This document shows, one piece after another, positions 51,445 to 59,287 of a stretch of DNA of 64,000 bases. Location of the stretch: positions 248,001 to 312,000 of the forward strand of contig CAISYC010000068.1 of the NCBI GenBank assembly GCA_903889565.1. Reading direction: 5' to 3'. Position numbers and translations under genes: made by a program. The DNA comes from an uncultured beta proteobacterium. Its GTDB lineage: Bacteria > Pseudomonadota > Gammaproteobacteria > Burkholderiales > SG8-41. The notes beneath the pieces are model-generated. The model was given only the letters and a program-made list of their open reading frames with translations. It had not been told where the DNA came from and searched no databases. Position 1 is the first letter of the stretch; every line of letters begins with the position of its first letter.

Positions 51445-51951
51445 ATGCGACTCTCCAACGCCCTGCGCACCGTCGCCCTGATCGAGGCCGCCAAGGGCAT
51501 GCTGGTGCTGATCGCCGGATTCGGTTTGTTGTCGCTGCTGCATCGCGACGTCGAACAGATCGCCGAGCATCTGATCAGCCGCGCCCATTTGAATCCGGCG
51601 TCGCATTACCCGCATATCTTCCTCGATTTCGCCGAGCGCGTGACGGACGGGCGCCTGATGCTGCTGGCAGCGGGTGCGGCCGGCTATTCGATGGTTCGGC
51701 TGATCGAGGCCTACGGGCTGTGGCAGGAACGGCGCTGGGCCGAATGGTTCGCCGCCCTGAGCGGCGGCTTTTATATACCCTTTGAAGTCTACGAAGTGGT
51801 TGAACGCGTAACCTGGTTGCGGGTGGCGACGCTAGCGCTGAATGTCGTGGTGGTGAGCTTCATGCTCTACTGCGTGTTGCGCGGCAAGCACAGGCCCGCG
51901 GGAGCGCGCGCCCGCGAGGGCATGAAATCCGGCGGCCGGGCGAGCAGCTAA
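51445..51951 (+). CDS. DUF2127 family membrane protein
   Basis: A 168-residue protein with four hydrophobic segments. Recognisable parts are LIEAAKGMLVLIAGFGLLSLLHRD at the start, SRAHLNPASHYPHIFLDFAERV near 45, and YGLWQERRWAEWFAALSGGFYIPFEVYEVVER near 90-120, all features of DUF2127. Function is unknown. The last ~20 residues are basic and cytosolic. Starts ten bases after the previous gene, so co-transcribed. Confidence 0.82.
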   Translation: MRLSNALRTVALIEAAKGMLVLIAGFGLLSLLHRDVEQIAEHLISRAHLNPASHYPHIFLDFAERVTDGRLMLLAAGAAGYSMVRLIEAYGLWQERRWAEWFAALSGGFYIPFEVYEVVERVTWLRVATLALNVVVVSFMLYCVLRGKHRPAGARAREGMKSGGRASS

Positions 51952-52120
51952 AATAGACACAGTCGCGTCGTCAATGCCGCTTGCGTTTTTCGCAGGTCGC
52001 CGATGCCGTCAGTCAGCCGCCGGTGTCGGGGGAGGGCGGCAAAATCTGCTTTCATTCATCCTGCACCAGTCGTTTCCATGAACGGGATGCCGATGATCGT
52101 TGTTTCGGGAGAAATGTTTC

Positions 52121-53305
52121 ATGCGTCCGTTTGAAGGCATCAAGGTGATCGATTTGACGCACGTGCTGGCCGGCCCGTTCGCTGCTTATCAGCTGGCGGT
52201 GCTCGGCGCCGACGTGATCAAGATCGAAAACCCCGAAGATTGCGACCAGAGCCGCAATACTGGCAGCGACGCGGCGCTCAACCGCAGCAACATGGGCAGC
52301 AGTTATCTGGCGCAGGGTTCGAACAAGCGCGCCATCACGCTCAATCTCAAAACCGAAAAGGCGCGCGCGATTCTGAAGCAGCTGGTGGCCGACGCCGATG
52401 TGCTGATCGAGAACTACCGCGCCGGTGCCTTCGAGGCGCTGGGGCTCGGTTACAAGGATTTGCAGGCGGTCAATCCGCAACTCATCTATTGTTCGATGAC
52501 GGCCTTCGGGCAGGGCGGGCCGCGCCGCACGCATACCGCCTACGATCACGCGATTCAGGCGACCTCCGGCATCATGGCGATGACCGGCGAGAAGGATGCT
52601 GCGCCGATCAAATGCGGTGCGCCCATAATCGATTACAGCACCGGCACGATGGCGGCGTTCGCGATTGCCAGCGCCCTGTTCCAGCGCACCCGCACCGGCC
52701 GCGGCCAGCACATCGATTGCGCGATGGCCGACGTGGCGATGATGCTCGAGGCGTCGCATATCGCCGGATATTCATCGACCGGCAAAGTGCCGCATCCGCA
52801 TGGCAACAAGCACGCCTATGCGAGCAGCTATTTTTACGACACCAAGGACGGCGGCGTGATGCTGGCGGCGAGCAACCGCCGTCAAAACAAGCGGCTGTTC
52901 GACGCCGTCGGCCACCCTGAACTGGGTGATCGCGATAACGAGACGCGGGCAAAAAAATTCAACGAAGAGGCCGCGTTGCTGCAGGAAGTCATGCGAAATA
53001 AATCCGCGCAGGAATGGGAGGATCATCTGCAGGCACGGCACGTACCGGCGCTTAAAATGCGCTCGATGGACGAGGCGCTGGCCGATCCGCAGGTGAAGAC
53101 GCGCAAAATCCTGCACACGCTGGAGTCGATTCCGGGTGTGACGGGGCCACTGACAGTGCCGCTGTGCGCGTTCAGGCTCGAACACGGCGAAGCCAGCATC
53201 GAAACGCCGCCGCCACGTCTGGGTGAACACAATGCCGAAGTGCTGGCGACGCTGGGCTACGGTGCTGACGACGTCGCCGCGCTGAAAAACGAAGGAGTGA
53301 TCTGA
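52121..53305 (+). CDS. CaiB/BaiF family CoA-transferase
   Basis: A 394-residue class III CoA-transferase. It has IKVIDLTHVLAGPFAAYQL at the start, GADVIKIENP, NKRAITLNLKTEKARAI and YCSMTAFGQGGP near 125; the catalytic Asp is in APIIDYSTG near 165. It is the first gene of a block followed directly (TGA/ATG adjoining) by a Bug receptor, then an MmgE/PrpD gene and a second Bug. The protein likely activates the acid taken up through this block to its CoA ester. ATG 52121 is the start; a TTG at 52100 is unlikely. Confidence 0.92.
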   Translation: MRPFEGIKVIDLTHVLAGPFAAYQLAVLGADVIKIENPEDCDQSRNTGSDAALNRSNMGSSYLAQGSNKRAITLNLKTEKARAILKQLVADADVLIENYRAGAFEALGLGYKDLQAVNPQLIYCSMTAFGQGGPRRTHTAYDHAIQATSGIMAMTGEKDAAPIKCGAPIIDYSTGTMAAFAIASALFQRTRTGRGQHIDCAMADVAMMLEASHIAGYSSTGKVPHPHGNKHAYASSYFYDTKDGGVMLAASNRRQNKRLFDAVGHPELGDRDNETRAKKFNEEAALLQEVMRNKSAQEWEDHLQARHVPALKMRSMDEALADPQVKTRKILHTLESIPGVTGPLTVPLCAFRLEHGEASIETPPPRLGEHNAEVLATLGYGADDVAALKNEGVI

Positions 53306-54286
53306 ATGCGTCTGCTCAAATGGATGTTGCTGTGCGCGCCGTTCGCCGTTGTCACCGTTGACGTGCAGGCACAGGCAACCTGGAAGCCGGACAAGGCGGT
53401 GGAAATCATACTCGGCGTGTCGCCGGGCGGACCGCAGGATCAAATGGGTCGCCTGCTGCAAAAGGTTTTGCAGGACGGGCGCGGCTTCGACGTGCCGTTG
53501 ACCACCAACAACAAACCCGGCGGCGGCGGCGCGGTGGGACTTGCCTATCTGAATCTGCACGCGGGCGACGCACGCTACGTGATGATCATCGCGCCGACGC
53601 TGATGAGCAACCAGATCACCGGGCGCACGACCTATGGTTATGCGGACTTCACGCCGCTGGCGGTATTGGGCGTTGAATACGAAGCGGTGGTGGTGCGCGC
53701 CGATTCGCCGCTGAAAACCGGCAAGGATCTGCTCGAGCGTCTGCGCAGGGATCCGTCATCGCTCAGCGTGTCGGTCGGCACCTCGCCCGGCAATTCAGCG
53801 CACATCGCGTTCGCGCACGCGATGAAAGTGGCCGGCGTCGATGTGAAAAAACTCAAGGTCGTGTCGTTCAATTCCGCCGGCGACGGCACCATGGCGGTGA
53901 TCGGCGGGCACGTCGATCTCGAATCGGCGCCGGCGTCGAACGTGCGCGACCTGCTGGAGGCGGGCAAGGTGCGGTTGCTGGCGATTTCAGCACCGCAACG
54001 CGGGCGCGGCATCATGGGCCAGGTGCCGACCTGGAAGGAACTGGGTGTGAACAGCGTGAACGAAGTCTGGCGCGGCCTCGCCGGCCCGAAAGGACTTACC
54101 GCGGCGCAGATTGCGTTCTGGGACGACGTGCTCGGCAAGGCGGTGAAAAGCGAGGACTGGCGGCGCGATCTCGAGCGCGCGCAGATCGAAAACATATACC
54201 GCAACAGTACCGAGACGGCGAAATTCTGGAAACAGGAATTCGAGGAAACCAAGGCGATTCTGACCGAGATCGGGCTTGCCAAATAG
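53306..54286 (+). CDS. Bug-family substrate-binding protein, divergent subtype
   Basis: A 326-residue periplasmic receptor of the same subtype as that at 40751. The signal ends at VQAQA; TWKPDKAVEIILGVSPGGPQDQMGR is loop 1; NNKPGGGGAVG loop 2; VRADSPLKTGKDL and LAGPKGLTAAQIAFWDD are the subtype marks. The start codon immediately follows the CoA-transferase stop, showing translational coupling. The ligand is probably the acid used by that enzyme, but identity is unknown. Confidence 0.9.
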   Translation: MRLLKWMLLCAPFAVVTVDVQAQATWKPDKAVEIILGVSPGGPQDQMGRLLQKVLQDGRGFDVPLTTNNKPGGGGAVGLAYLNLHAGDARYVMIIAPTLMSNQITGRTTYGYADFTPLAVLGVEYEAVVVRADSPLKTGKDLLERLRRDPSSLSVSVGTSPGNSAHIAFAHAMKVAGVDVKKLKVVSFNSAGDGTMAVIGGHVDLESAPASNVRDLLEAGKVRLLAISAPQRGRGIMGQVPTWKELGVNSVNEVWRGLAGPKGLTAAQIAFWDDVLGKAVKSEDWRRDLERAQIENIYRNSTETAKFWKQEFEETKAILTEIGLAK

Positions 54287-54322
54287 GCCGGATTCTTGAC
54301 GGCGGGCGAGATCGATAAATTC

Positions 54323-54348
54323 GTCATTACCGCCTGCGCGGGAATGAC
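54323..54348. repeat. dRS3-like palindromic repeat
   Basis: GTCATTaCCGC..GCGGgAATGAC, a 26-bp near-perfect palindrome of the same class as that at 25015-25084. It sits in the 91-bp gap between the Bug and MmgE/PrpD genes. Confidence 0.8.
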
Positions 54349-54377
54349 AAAAATCGAGTGCTCAAACATGAAATGGA

Positions 54378-55778
54378 ATGATTGTGAGTGAAAGTCACGG
54401 CAGCAACCCGGTCACCCGCGGCGTCGCCGAATTCGTCGCCAACCTGCAATACGAGCAGATTCCGCAGGAAGTCCGCGAGCGCACCAAACGTCTGATGCTC
54501 GACGCGATCGGCTGCGGCCTCTTCGGTGCCGATCTGCAGTGGAGCAAAATCCTCCAGCAGCGGCTTGGCGAACTCGACAGCACGCGCAGTTGCGCCGTGT
54601 GGGGCACGCAGCAAAAACTCTCGGCACCCCATGCGGCGCTGGTCAACGGTTCGCAGGTGCAGGGTTTTGAACTAGACGATACGCATCTGCTCGGCATACT
54701 GCACAGCGGTTCGGTGGTGCTGCCGCCGCTGGTCACGATCGCGGAGGGCCGGCCCGGCATGAGCGGGCGCGATTTTCTGACCGCGGCGGTGGCAGGTTAC
54801 GAAGTCGGGCCGCGCGTCGGCATCTGCATGGGCAACGAACATATCGCGCAGGGCTGGCACTCGGGGGCGACCGCCGGCGTATTTGCCGCAGCGGCAGGCG
54901 CCGCGCGTGGATTGAAACTCGACACGGACAAAACCGTGCACGCGCTCGGCATTGCCGGCACCCAGGCCTCTGGGCTGATGGCGGCGCAGTTCGGCTCGAT
55001 GGTTAAACGCATGCACTCGGGGCGCGCCGCGCAGAGCGGACTTTACGGCGCGCAGTTCGCCGACGCCGGCTTCACCGGCATTGTCAACGTGTTCGAGAGC
55101 GAATACGGCGGCTTCTGCACGACCTTCAGCCGCTCGACCGATCGTTTCAAATTGGAAGAACTCACCGCCGGTTACGGCACCGTGTGGCAGGCGATGGGCG
55201 TGCGGTTGAAGTTTTATTCCTGTGTCGGCAGCAATCACACGGCGCTCGATCTGATCCGCGAGTTTCGCGCCGAGCGGCCGTTTACCGCGGACGAGGTGGT
55301 GAAGGTGATCGTCTACGGTCCACAGGCGACCGTCGAACACTCGGGCTGGAAGTACGTGCCCCAGGGTTTCACCGCGGCGCAGATGAATCTGTCGTACTGC
55401 GTGGCGACCGAAATTCTCGAGGGCGATTGTTTTGTCGATCAGTTCACCGAGGAAAAACTGACCGATCCGGTGCGCATGGCGCTGGCCGACCGCGTCGAGG
55501 TGATCCACGATCCCGCCATCACCGCGCGCGGGCCGAAGTTCCGCCAGATGCTGCGTCTCGAATTGCATCTCAAAGACGGCGCGAAACTGGAGCGCACGCG
55601 CGAGATCGGGCGGCACAAGGTCGATTTCGGCAGCGATGCCGAAGTTATCGGAAAATTCGAAAAACTCGCTTCGCGTGTGCTGCCAAAAGCGCAGATGGAT
55701 GAATTGCGCGATACGATACTCGATATCGAGCAACTCGATGATGCATCGAAGCTGGCGAAGTTGCTGGCGCAGCAATGA
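54378..55778 (+). CDS. MmgE/PrpD family protein
   Basis: A 466-residue protein of the MmgE/PrpD fold, the family of 2-methylcitrate dehydratase, cis-aconitate decarboxylase and related enzymes. Family blocks are LMLDAIGCGLFGADL near 40, ALVNGSQVQGFELDDTHLLGILHSGSVVLPPLV near 92-122, HSGATAGVFAAAAGAARGL near 163 and MVKRMHSGRAAQSGLYGAQFADAGFTG near 212, the last with the usual H-x-G-R-A-A. The active-site region keeps the Asp-Asp-x-His pattern (ELDDTHL). It follows CoA-transferase and Bug genes and precedes another Bug. A second family member is at 59288-60667. Exact substrate unknown. Confidence 0.88.
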   Translation: MIVSESHGSNPVTRGVAEFVANLQYEQIPQEVRERTKRLMLDAIGCGLFGADLQWSKILQQRLGELDSTRSCAVWGTQQKLSAPHAALVNGSQVQGFELDDTHLLGILHSGSVVLPPLVTIAEGRPGMSGRDFLTAAVAGYEVGPRVGICMGNEHIAQGWHSGATAGVFAAAAGAARGLKLDTDKTVHALGIAGTQASGLMAAQFGSMVKRMHSGRAAQSGLYGAQFADAGFTGIVNVFESEYGGFCTTFSRSTDRFKLEELTAGYGTVWQAMGVRLKFYSCVGSNHTALDLIREFRAERPFTADEVVKVIVYGPQATVEHSGWKYVPQGFTAAQMNLSYCVATEILEGDCFVDQFTEEKLTDPVRMALADRVEVIHDPAITARGPKFRQMLRLELHLKDGAKLERTREIGRHKVDFGSDAEVIGKFEKLASRVLPKAQMDELRDTILDIEQLDDASKLAKLLAQQ

Positions 55779-55815
55779 AATAAAATAGTAGCGGGTTATC
55801 GCACCGCATCCGTTT

Positions 55816-55924
55816 GCCCCCACCCCAATCCTCCCCCGCGCATTGCATGCGCAAGGGAGGGAGTAGGGTGGCAGGTTACGTATTCCCTCCCCTTGCGTAA
55901 GCGGGGAAAGGTCAGGATGGGGCA
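55816..55924. repeat. CCCTCCCC/GGGGAGGG intergenic repeat element
   Basis: Pyrimidine-rich and purine-rich blocks alternate: CCCCACCCCAATCCTCCCCC, GGGAGGGAGTAGGGTGG, CCCTCCCCTTGCG and GCGGGGAAAGGTCAGGATGGGG. These form several alternative hairpins, including TTGCG-TAA-GCGGGG-type and CATTGCATGCG cores. It fills the space between the MmgE/PrpD gene and the next Bug. Confidence 0.7.
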
Positions 55925-55944
55925 GTAAACACTAAAGGGTTCAA

Positions 55945-56910
55945 ATGCGAAGTGCTGTTTTCAAATTCTTATACCTGATTCTTCTTTGTGCCAGCGTTCA
56001 CGCGCAAACCTATCCAACCAAGGCGATCCGCCTGCTGGTGCCGCAGGGGGCCGGCGGCGGCAACGACACGATGGCGCGGTTGATTGCGCAGAAGCTGACC
56101 GTGCCGTTGAAGCAGCAGGTGGCGGTGGACAACCGGCCGGGCGCCGGCGGCATGATCGCCGCCGATCTGGCGTCGAAGGCGCCGCCCGACGGTTACACGC
56201 TGCTGCTTGCCAACGTGGCGACAATGGCGATCATTCCGAACGTGCAGAAGAAACCGCCCTACGATCCGCTCAGGGATTTCGAACCGATCAGCCTGCTCGC
56301 ACAGGCGCCGCTGCTGGTGGTGGTGCACCCATCGCTGCCGGTGAAATCGATGAAGGACCTGATCGCGCTGGCGAAAGCGAAGCCGGGCCTCGTCAATTAC
56401 GCCTCCAACGGCATCGGCAGCTCGACCCATCTGGCGACCGAGCTCTTCGTCATGATGGCCGGCATCAAGCTCACGCACGTGCCGTACAAGGGCTTGTCGC
56501 CGGCGCTGACCGACGTGCTGAGCGGGCAGGTGCCGCTGATGTTTTCGAGCGCGGTGGCGATGCTGCCGCATGTCAAGACCGGACGCTTGCGCGCGATCGG
56601 CATCACCAGCGCGAAGCGCGCGGCTTCGCTGCCGGATATTCCGACCGTGGCCGAAGCCGCCGGTCTGAAGGATTACGAGGCGGGTTCATGGTACGGACTG
56701 GCGGCGCCGGCCGGCACGCCGCGCGCGATCATCGATCTGCTCAATCGCGAAACCGTGCTCGCGATGAAGGCGCCGGACGTGATCGAGCGGTTGAATTTCG
56801 AAGGCGTCAATGCCGCTCCAACGACACCGGAGGAATTCGGCGCCTTTATCCGCAAGGAATACGGGCGCATCGGCAAGGTGATCCGCGCATCGGACGCGAA
56901 GTTCGAATAG
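55945..56910 (+). CDS. Bug-family substrate-binding protein
   Basis: A 321-residue classical Bug receptor with a short signal (LYLILLCASVHAQ). Loop 1 is IRLLVPQGAGGGNDTMAR, loop 2 DNRPGAGGMIAADLA; THVPYKGLSPA and LPDIPTVAEAAGLKDYE follow. It ends the rightward CoA-transferase/Bug/PrpD block, 166 bp after the PrpD stop with a repeat between. Its C-terminus faces a convergent Bug gene only 61 bp away. Confidence 0.94.
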   Translation: MRSAVFKFLYLILLCASVHAQTYPTKAIRLLVPQGAGGGNDTMARLIAQKLTVPLKQQVAVDNRPGAGGMIAADLASKAPPDGYTLLLANVATMAIIPNVQKKPPYDPLRDFEPISLLAQAPLLVVVHPSLPVKSMKDLIALAKAKPGLVNYASNGIGSSTHLATELFVMMAGIKLTHVPYKGLSPALTDVLSGQVPLMFSSAVAMLPHVKTGRLRAIGITSAKRAASLPDIPTVAEAAGLKDYEAGSWYGLAAPAGTPRAIIDLLNRETVLAMKAPDVIERLNFEGVNAAPTTPEEFGAFIRKEYGRIGKVIRASDAKFE

Positions 56911-56933
56911 TTTTCAGGATACAGGCAGCAGGT

Positions 56934-56971
56934 TCCCTCCCCCCTCGGGGAAGAGGGACTGGGTGAGGGGG
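56934..56971. repeat. Short CCCTCCCC...GAGGGG element between convergent Bug genes
   Basis: CCCTCCCCCCTCGGGGAAGAGGG followed by GGGTGAGGGGG. The self-complementary part CCCTC..GAGGG can fold into a hairpin and would serve as a stop for both convergent genes. Confidence 0.6.
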
Positions 56972-57937
56972 CTAGTCAGCCTTGATATTCGCGTCCTTGA
57001 TTACCTTCGCCCACTTGACCTGTTCGGCCCTGATGTAGGCGGCGAACTCGGCGGGCGCGTTGCCGGCCGCTTCGAAGCCCTCGGCGGCAAAACGTTCGCG
57101 CGTTGCCGGCATTTGCAGCACTTTCAGAATCTCTGCATTGAGACGCGCCACCAGCGGCGCCGGCGCGCGTGCGGGCAGCAGCACGCCGAACCACGGGTTC
57201 ACTTCGAAACCCGGCACGCCGGATTCGGCGATGGTCGGCACCTCGGGCAGTGCGGCGGTGCGTCTGGCGCTGGTCACGCCGATCGCGCGCAGCCGTCCGC
57301 TCTTGATGTAGGCCATCGCCGATGGAATGCCGGTAAAGGTGAGTTGGACCTGTCCGCTCATGGTGTCGGTGATTGCCGGCGTGCTGCCTTTGTACGGCAC
57401 GTGCGTGATCTTCACGCCGGCCATGGTCTTGAACAATTCGGCCGCCAGATGCGGCGCGCTGCCGTTGCCGCCCGAGCCGTAATTGATGGCGCCGGGTTTC
57501 GCTATCGCCAGCGCGATCAGTTCGCGGATGTTGTTGGCATGCAGTGCCGGATTGACCACCACCACATAGGGAATGGTCACCAGCAGGGTGATCGGCGTCA
57601 AATCGCGGTTCGGATCGTAGGGCAGATTTTTCTGCAGACTCGGGCTCAACGCCAGTGTGCCGGTGCCGCCCATCAGCAGCGTGTAACCGTCGGGCGCGGC
57701 ATGCGCTGCGGTTTCGGTGCCGACTACGCCGCCGGCGCCGGTGCGGTTATCGACGACCACGCCCTGACCGAGATTGTCGGCGAGGCGCTGTGCCACCAGG
57801 CGGCCGGCGATATCGATGCTGCCGCCGATCGGATAGGGCATGATGAAGCGGATCGCCTTGTTCGGATAAGTCTGCGCGGCGACCGCGGCGGCCGCGGCGA
57901 GCAGGCCGCAGAACAGGATCGAATGGAGCGCGCGCAT
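56972..57937 (-). CDS. Bug-family substrate-binding protein
   Basis: A 321-residue classical Bug receptor. Signal SILFCGLLAAAAAVAAQ; loop 1 IRFIMPYPIGGSIDIAGR; loop 2 DNRTGAGGVVG; THVPYKGSTPA and LPEVPTIAESGVPGFE follow. It is read two bases after the Gfo/Idh gene on the same strand. In the first loop the usual Pro-Gly-Gly reads Pro-Ile-Gly-Gly. Confidence 0.94.
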   Translation of the reverse strand: MRALHSILFCGLLAAAAAVAAQTYPNKAIRFIMPYPIGGSIDIAGRLVAQRLADNLGQGVVVDNRTGAGGVVGTETAAHAAPDGYTLLMGGTGTLALSPSLQKNLPYDPNRDLTPITLLVTIPYVVVVNPALHANNIRELIALAIAKPGAINYGSGGNGSAPHLAAELFKTMAGVKITHVPYKGSTPAITDTMSGQVQLTFTGIPSAMAYIKSGRLRAIGVTSARRTAALPEVPTIAESGVPGFEVNPWFGVLLPARAPAPLVARLNAEILKVLQMPATRERFAAEGFEAAGNAPAEFAAYIRAEQVKWAKVIKDANIKAD

Positions 57938-57939
57938 GT

Positions 57940-59157
57940 TCAGGCGCCGACCCCGCTGTAATCGACCTTGATCCAGCGTTCTTCAGCGACCGATTTTTCG
58001 GTCGCATCCCACACGCGGTGGATTTTCAGTTCGTCGCGAAAGGCCGGCGCGCCGTCACGGCCCTCACCGATGGCCTTGTGAAACGCGGTCCAGGTCTGCG
58101 CGACGAGAAAGGTCGCGCGGCCGCGATCGATGTCCTTGACGTAGATATGTTTGCCGTCGAGCGGGATTTCGGTGAATCGTCGCTCGAGACGCTCCGGTGC
58201 GATCGGATCGGCCATCATTTGCGCAAGATCGGCGTGCGCGCCGAACAAACGCAGTTCGCCGCGCGGCGGATCGCCCTGGCCGGTTTTTTTGTCCCAGTTC
58301 GACAGCTCGACGGTGTCGAGCATCAGCATGCCGTCACTGCCGTAGAGTTCGAAGCGGCTGCCGGTGCCGAACCATGCGGTGAACGACACCTGCATGGTGC
58401 CGATCACGCCATCCGCGGTGCGCAGCAGGTAATTCATGTTTTCGACCTGGTTGCTGCGGATCGGCGCGCCGCCATCAAGGTTGGCGCGCTCGGGCACCAG
58501 CACGGCGAGTTCAGCGCAGATTTTTTCGATGTCGCGGCCGAGAATGGAGGTAACACGTTCAAGGCTGTGGCCGCTGCGATAACCCGGATGGCCGCCCATC
58601 TCCGCCTGAAACAGCCACTGGCGGTGCGACGGGCGCGGCGCAATGTAGTTGCTGACGAAATAGGTGATGTTGAAGGTGAGCGGCCGGCCGATGTAGCCGT
58701 CGCGCACCATTTGCGCCATTTGCAGCGCAGCGGGTTCGTAGTGGTATTCGTGGCCGACGATGGTGCGCACGTTTTTCGCGCGCGCCAGTTCGTACATTTC
58801 CTGCGCCTGCTGAGTATTTACGCCAAGCGGATGTTCGCAATACACATGCTTGCCGGCGGCCAGCGCCGCCATCACGACCTCGTGATGCACCGACGGACGC
58901 ACGCTGACACAGACGATGTCGATCTCCGGACGTTCGGCCAGCATGCGTTTGACGCTGTCGTAGGCATGCGGCACGCCGAATTTCTGCGCTGCGGCGCTGG
59001 CGGTTTCCATGCGCGTGGTGCACACGGCGACGGTTTCGAACAATTCCGGCAGCGCCTGCAGTGCCGGCAGGTGGGCGCGTACCGCCCAGCGTTCGCGGCC
59101 GTCGGGGCTGTTGCTGATGCCGGCGCCGACGACGGCAACCTTGTAGCGTTTGCTCAC
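57940..59157 (-). CDS. Gfo/Idh/MocA family oxidoreductase
   Basis: A 405-residue NAD(P)-dependent dehydrogenase. The cofactor fold starts KVAVVGAGISNSPDGRERWAVRAHLPAL, a longer loop than usual, then DIVCVSVRPSVHHEVVMAALAAGKHVYCEHPLG with the catalytic E-H-P in place of the common E-K-P. It ends with a beta-sheet domain (GTMQVSFTAWFGTG). The His for Lys change occurs in other Gfo/Idh members but alters the catalytic site. GTG 59157 is the start. It lies between MmgE/PrpD (130 bp upstream) and a Bug (two bases downstream). Substrate unknown, perhaps a sugar acid or cyclic polyol. Confidence 0.87.
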   Translation of the reverse strand: MSKRYKVAVVGAGISNSPDGRERWAVRAHLPALQALPELFETVAVCTTRMETASAAAQKFGVPHAYDSVKRMLAERPEIDIVCVSVRPSVHHEVVMAALAAGKHVYCEHPLGVNTQQAQEMYELARAKNVRTIVGHEYHYEPAALQMAQMVRDGYIGRPLTFNITYFVSNYIAPRPSHRQWLFQAEMGGHPGYRSGHSLERVTSILGRDIEKICAELAVLVPERANLDGGAPIRSNQVENMNYLLRTADGVIGTMQVSFTAWFGTGSRFELYGSDGMLMLDTVELSNWDKKTGQGDPPRGELRLFGAHADLAQMMADPIAPERLERRFTEIPLDGKHIYVKDIDRGRATFLVAQTWTAFHKAIGEGRDGAPAFRDELKIHRVWDATEKSVAEERWIKVDYSGVGA

Positions 59158-59200
59158 CTCGTCACCGCGTGAGTTCGAACCGGCGAATTCACGCCGTTTT

Positions 59201-59231
59201 CACCCTCTCCCTTGGGGAGAGGGGCGGGGTG
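59201..59231. repeat. CACCCTCTCCC..GGGAGAGGGGCGGGGTG palindrome
   Basis: A hairpin-forming element between the Gfo/Idh and MmgE/PrpD genes, within the 130-bp gap of the leftward block. The core CTCTCCC-TT-GGGGAGAG is a near-perfect stem. Confidence 0.75.
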
Positions 59232-59287
59232 GAGGCGCAGCCCTGTCGGGCGCGTGGAATCTGCCTTACCAGATCCTTGGCGGCGGT

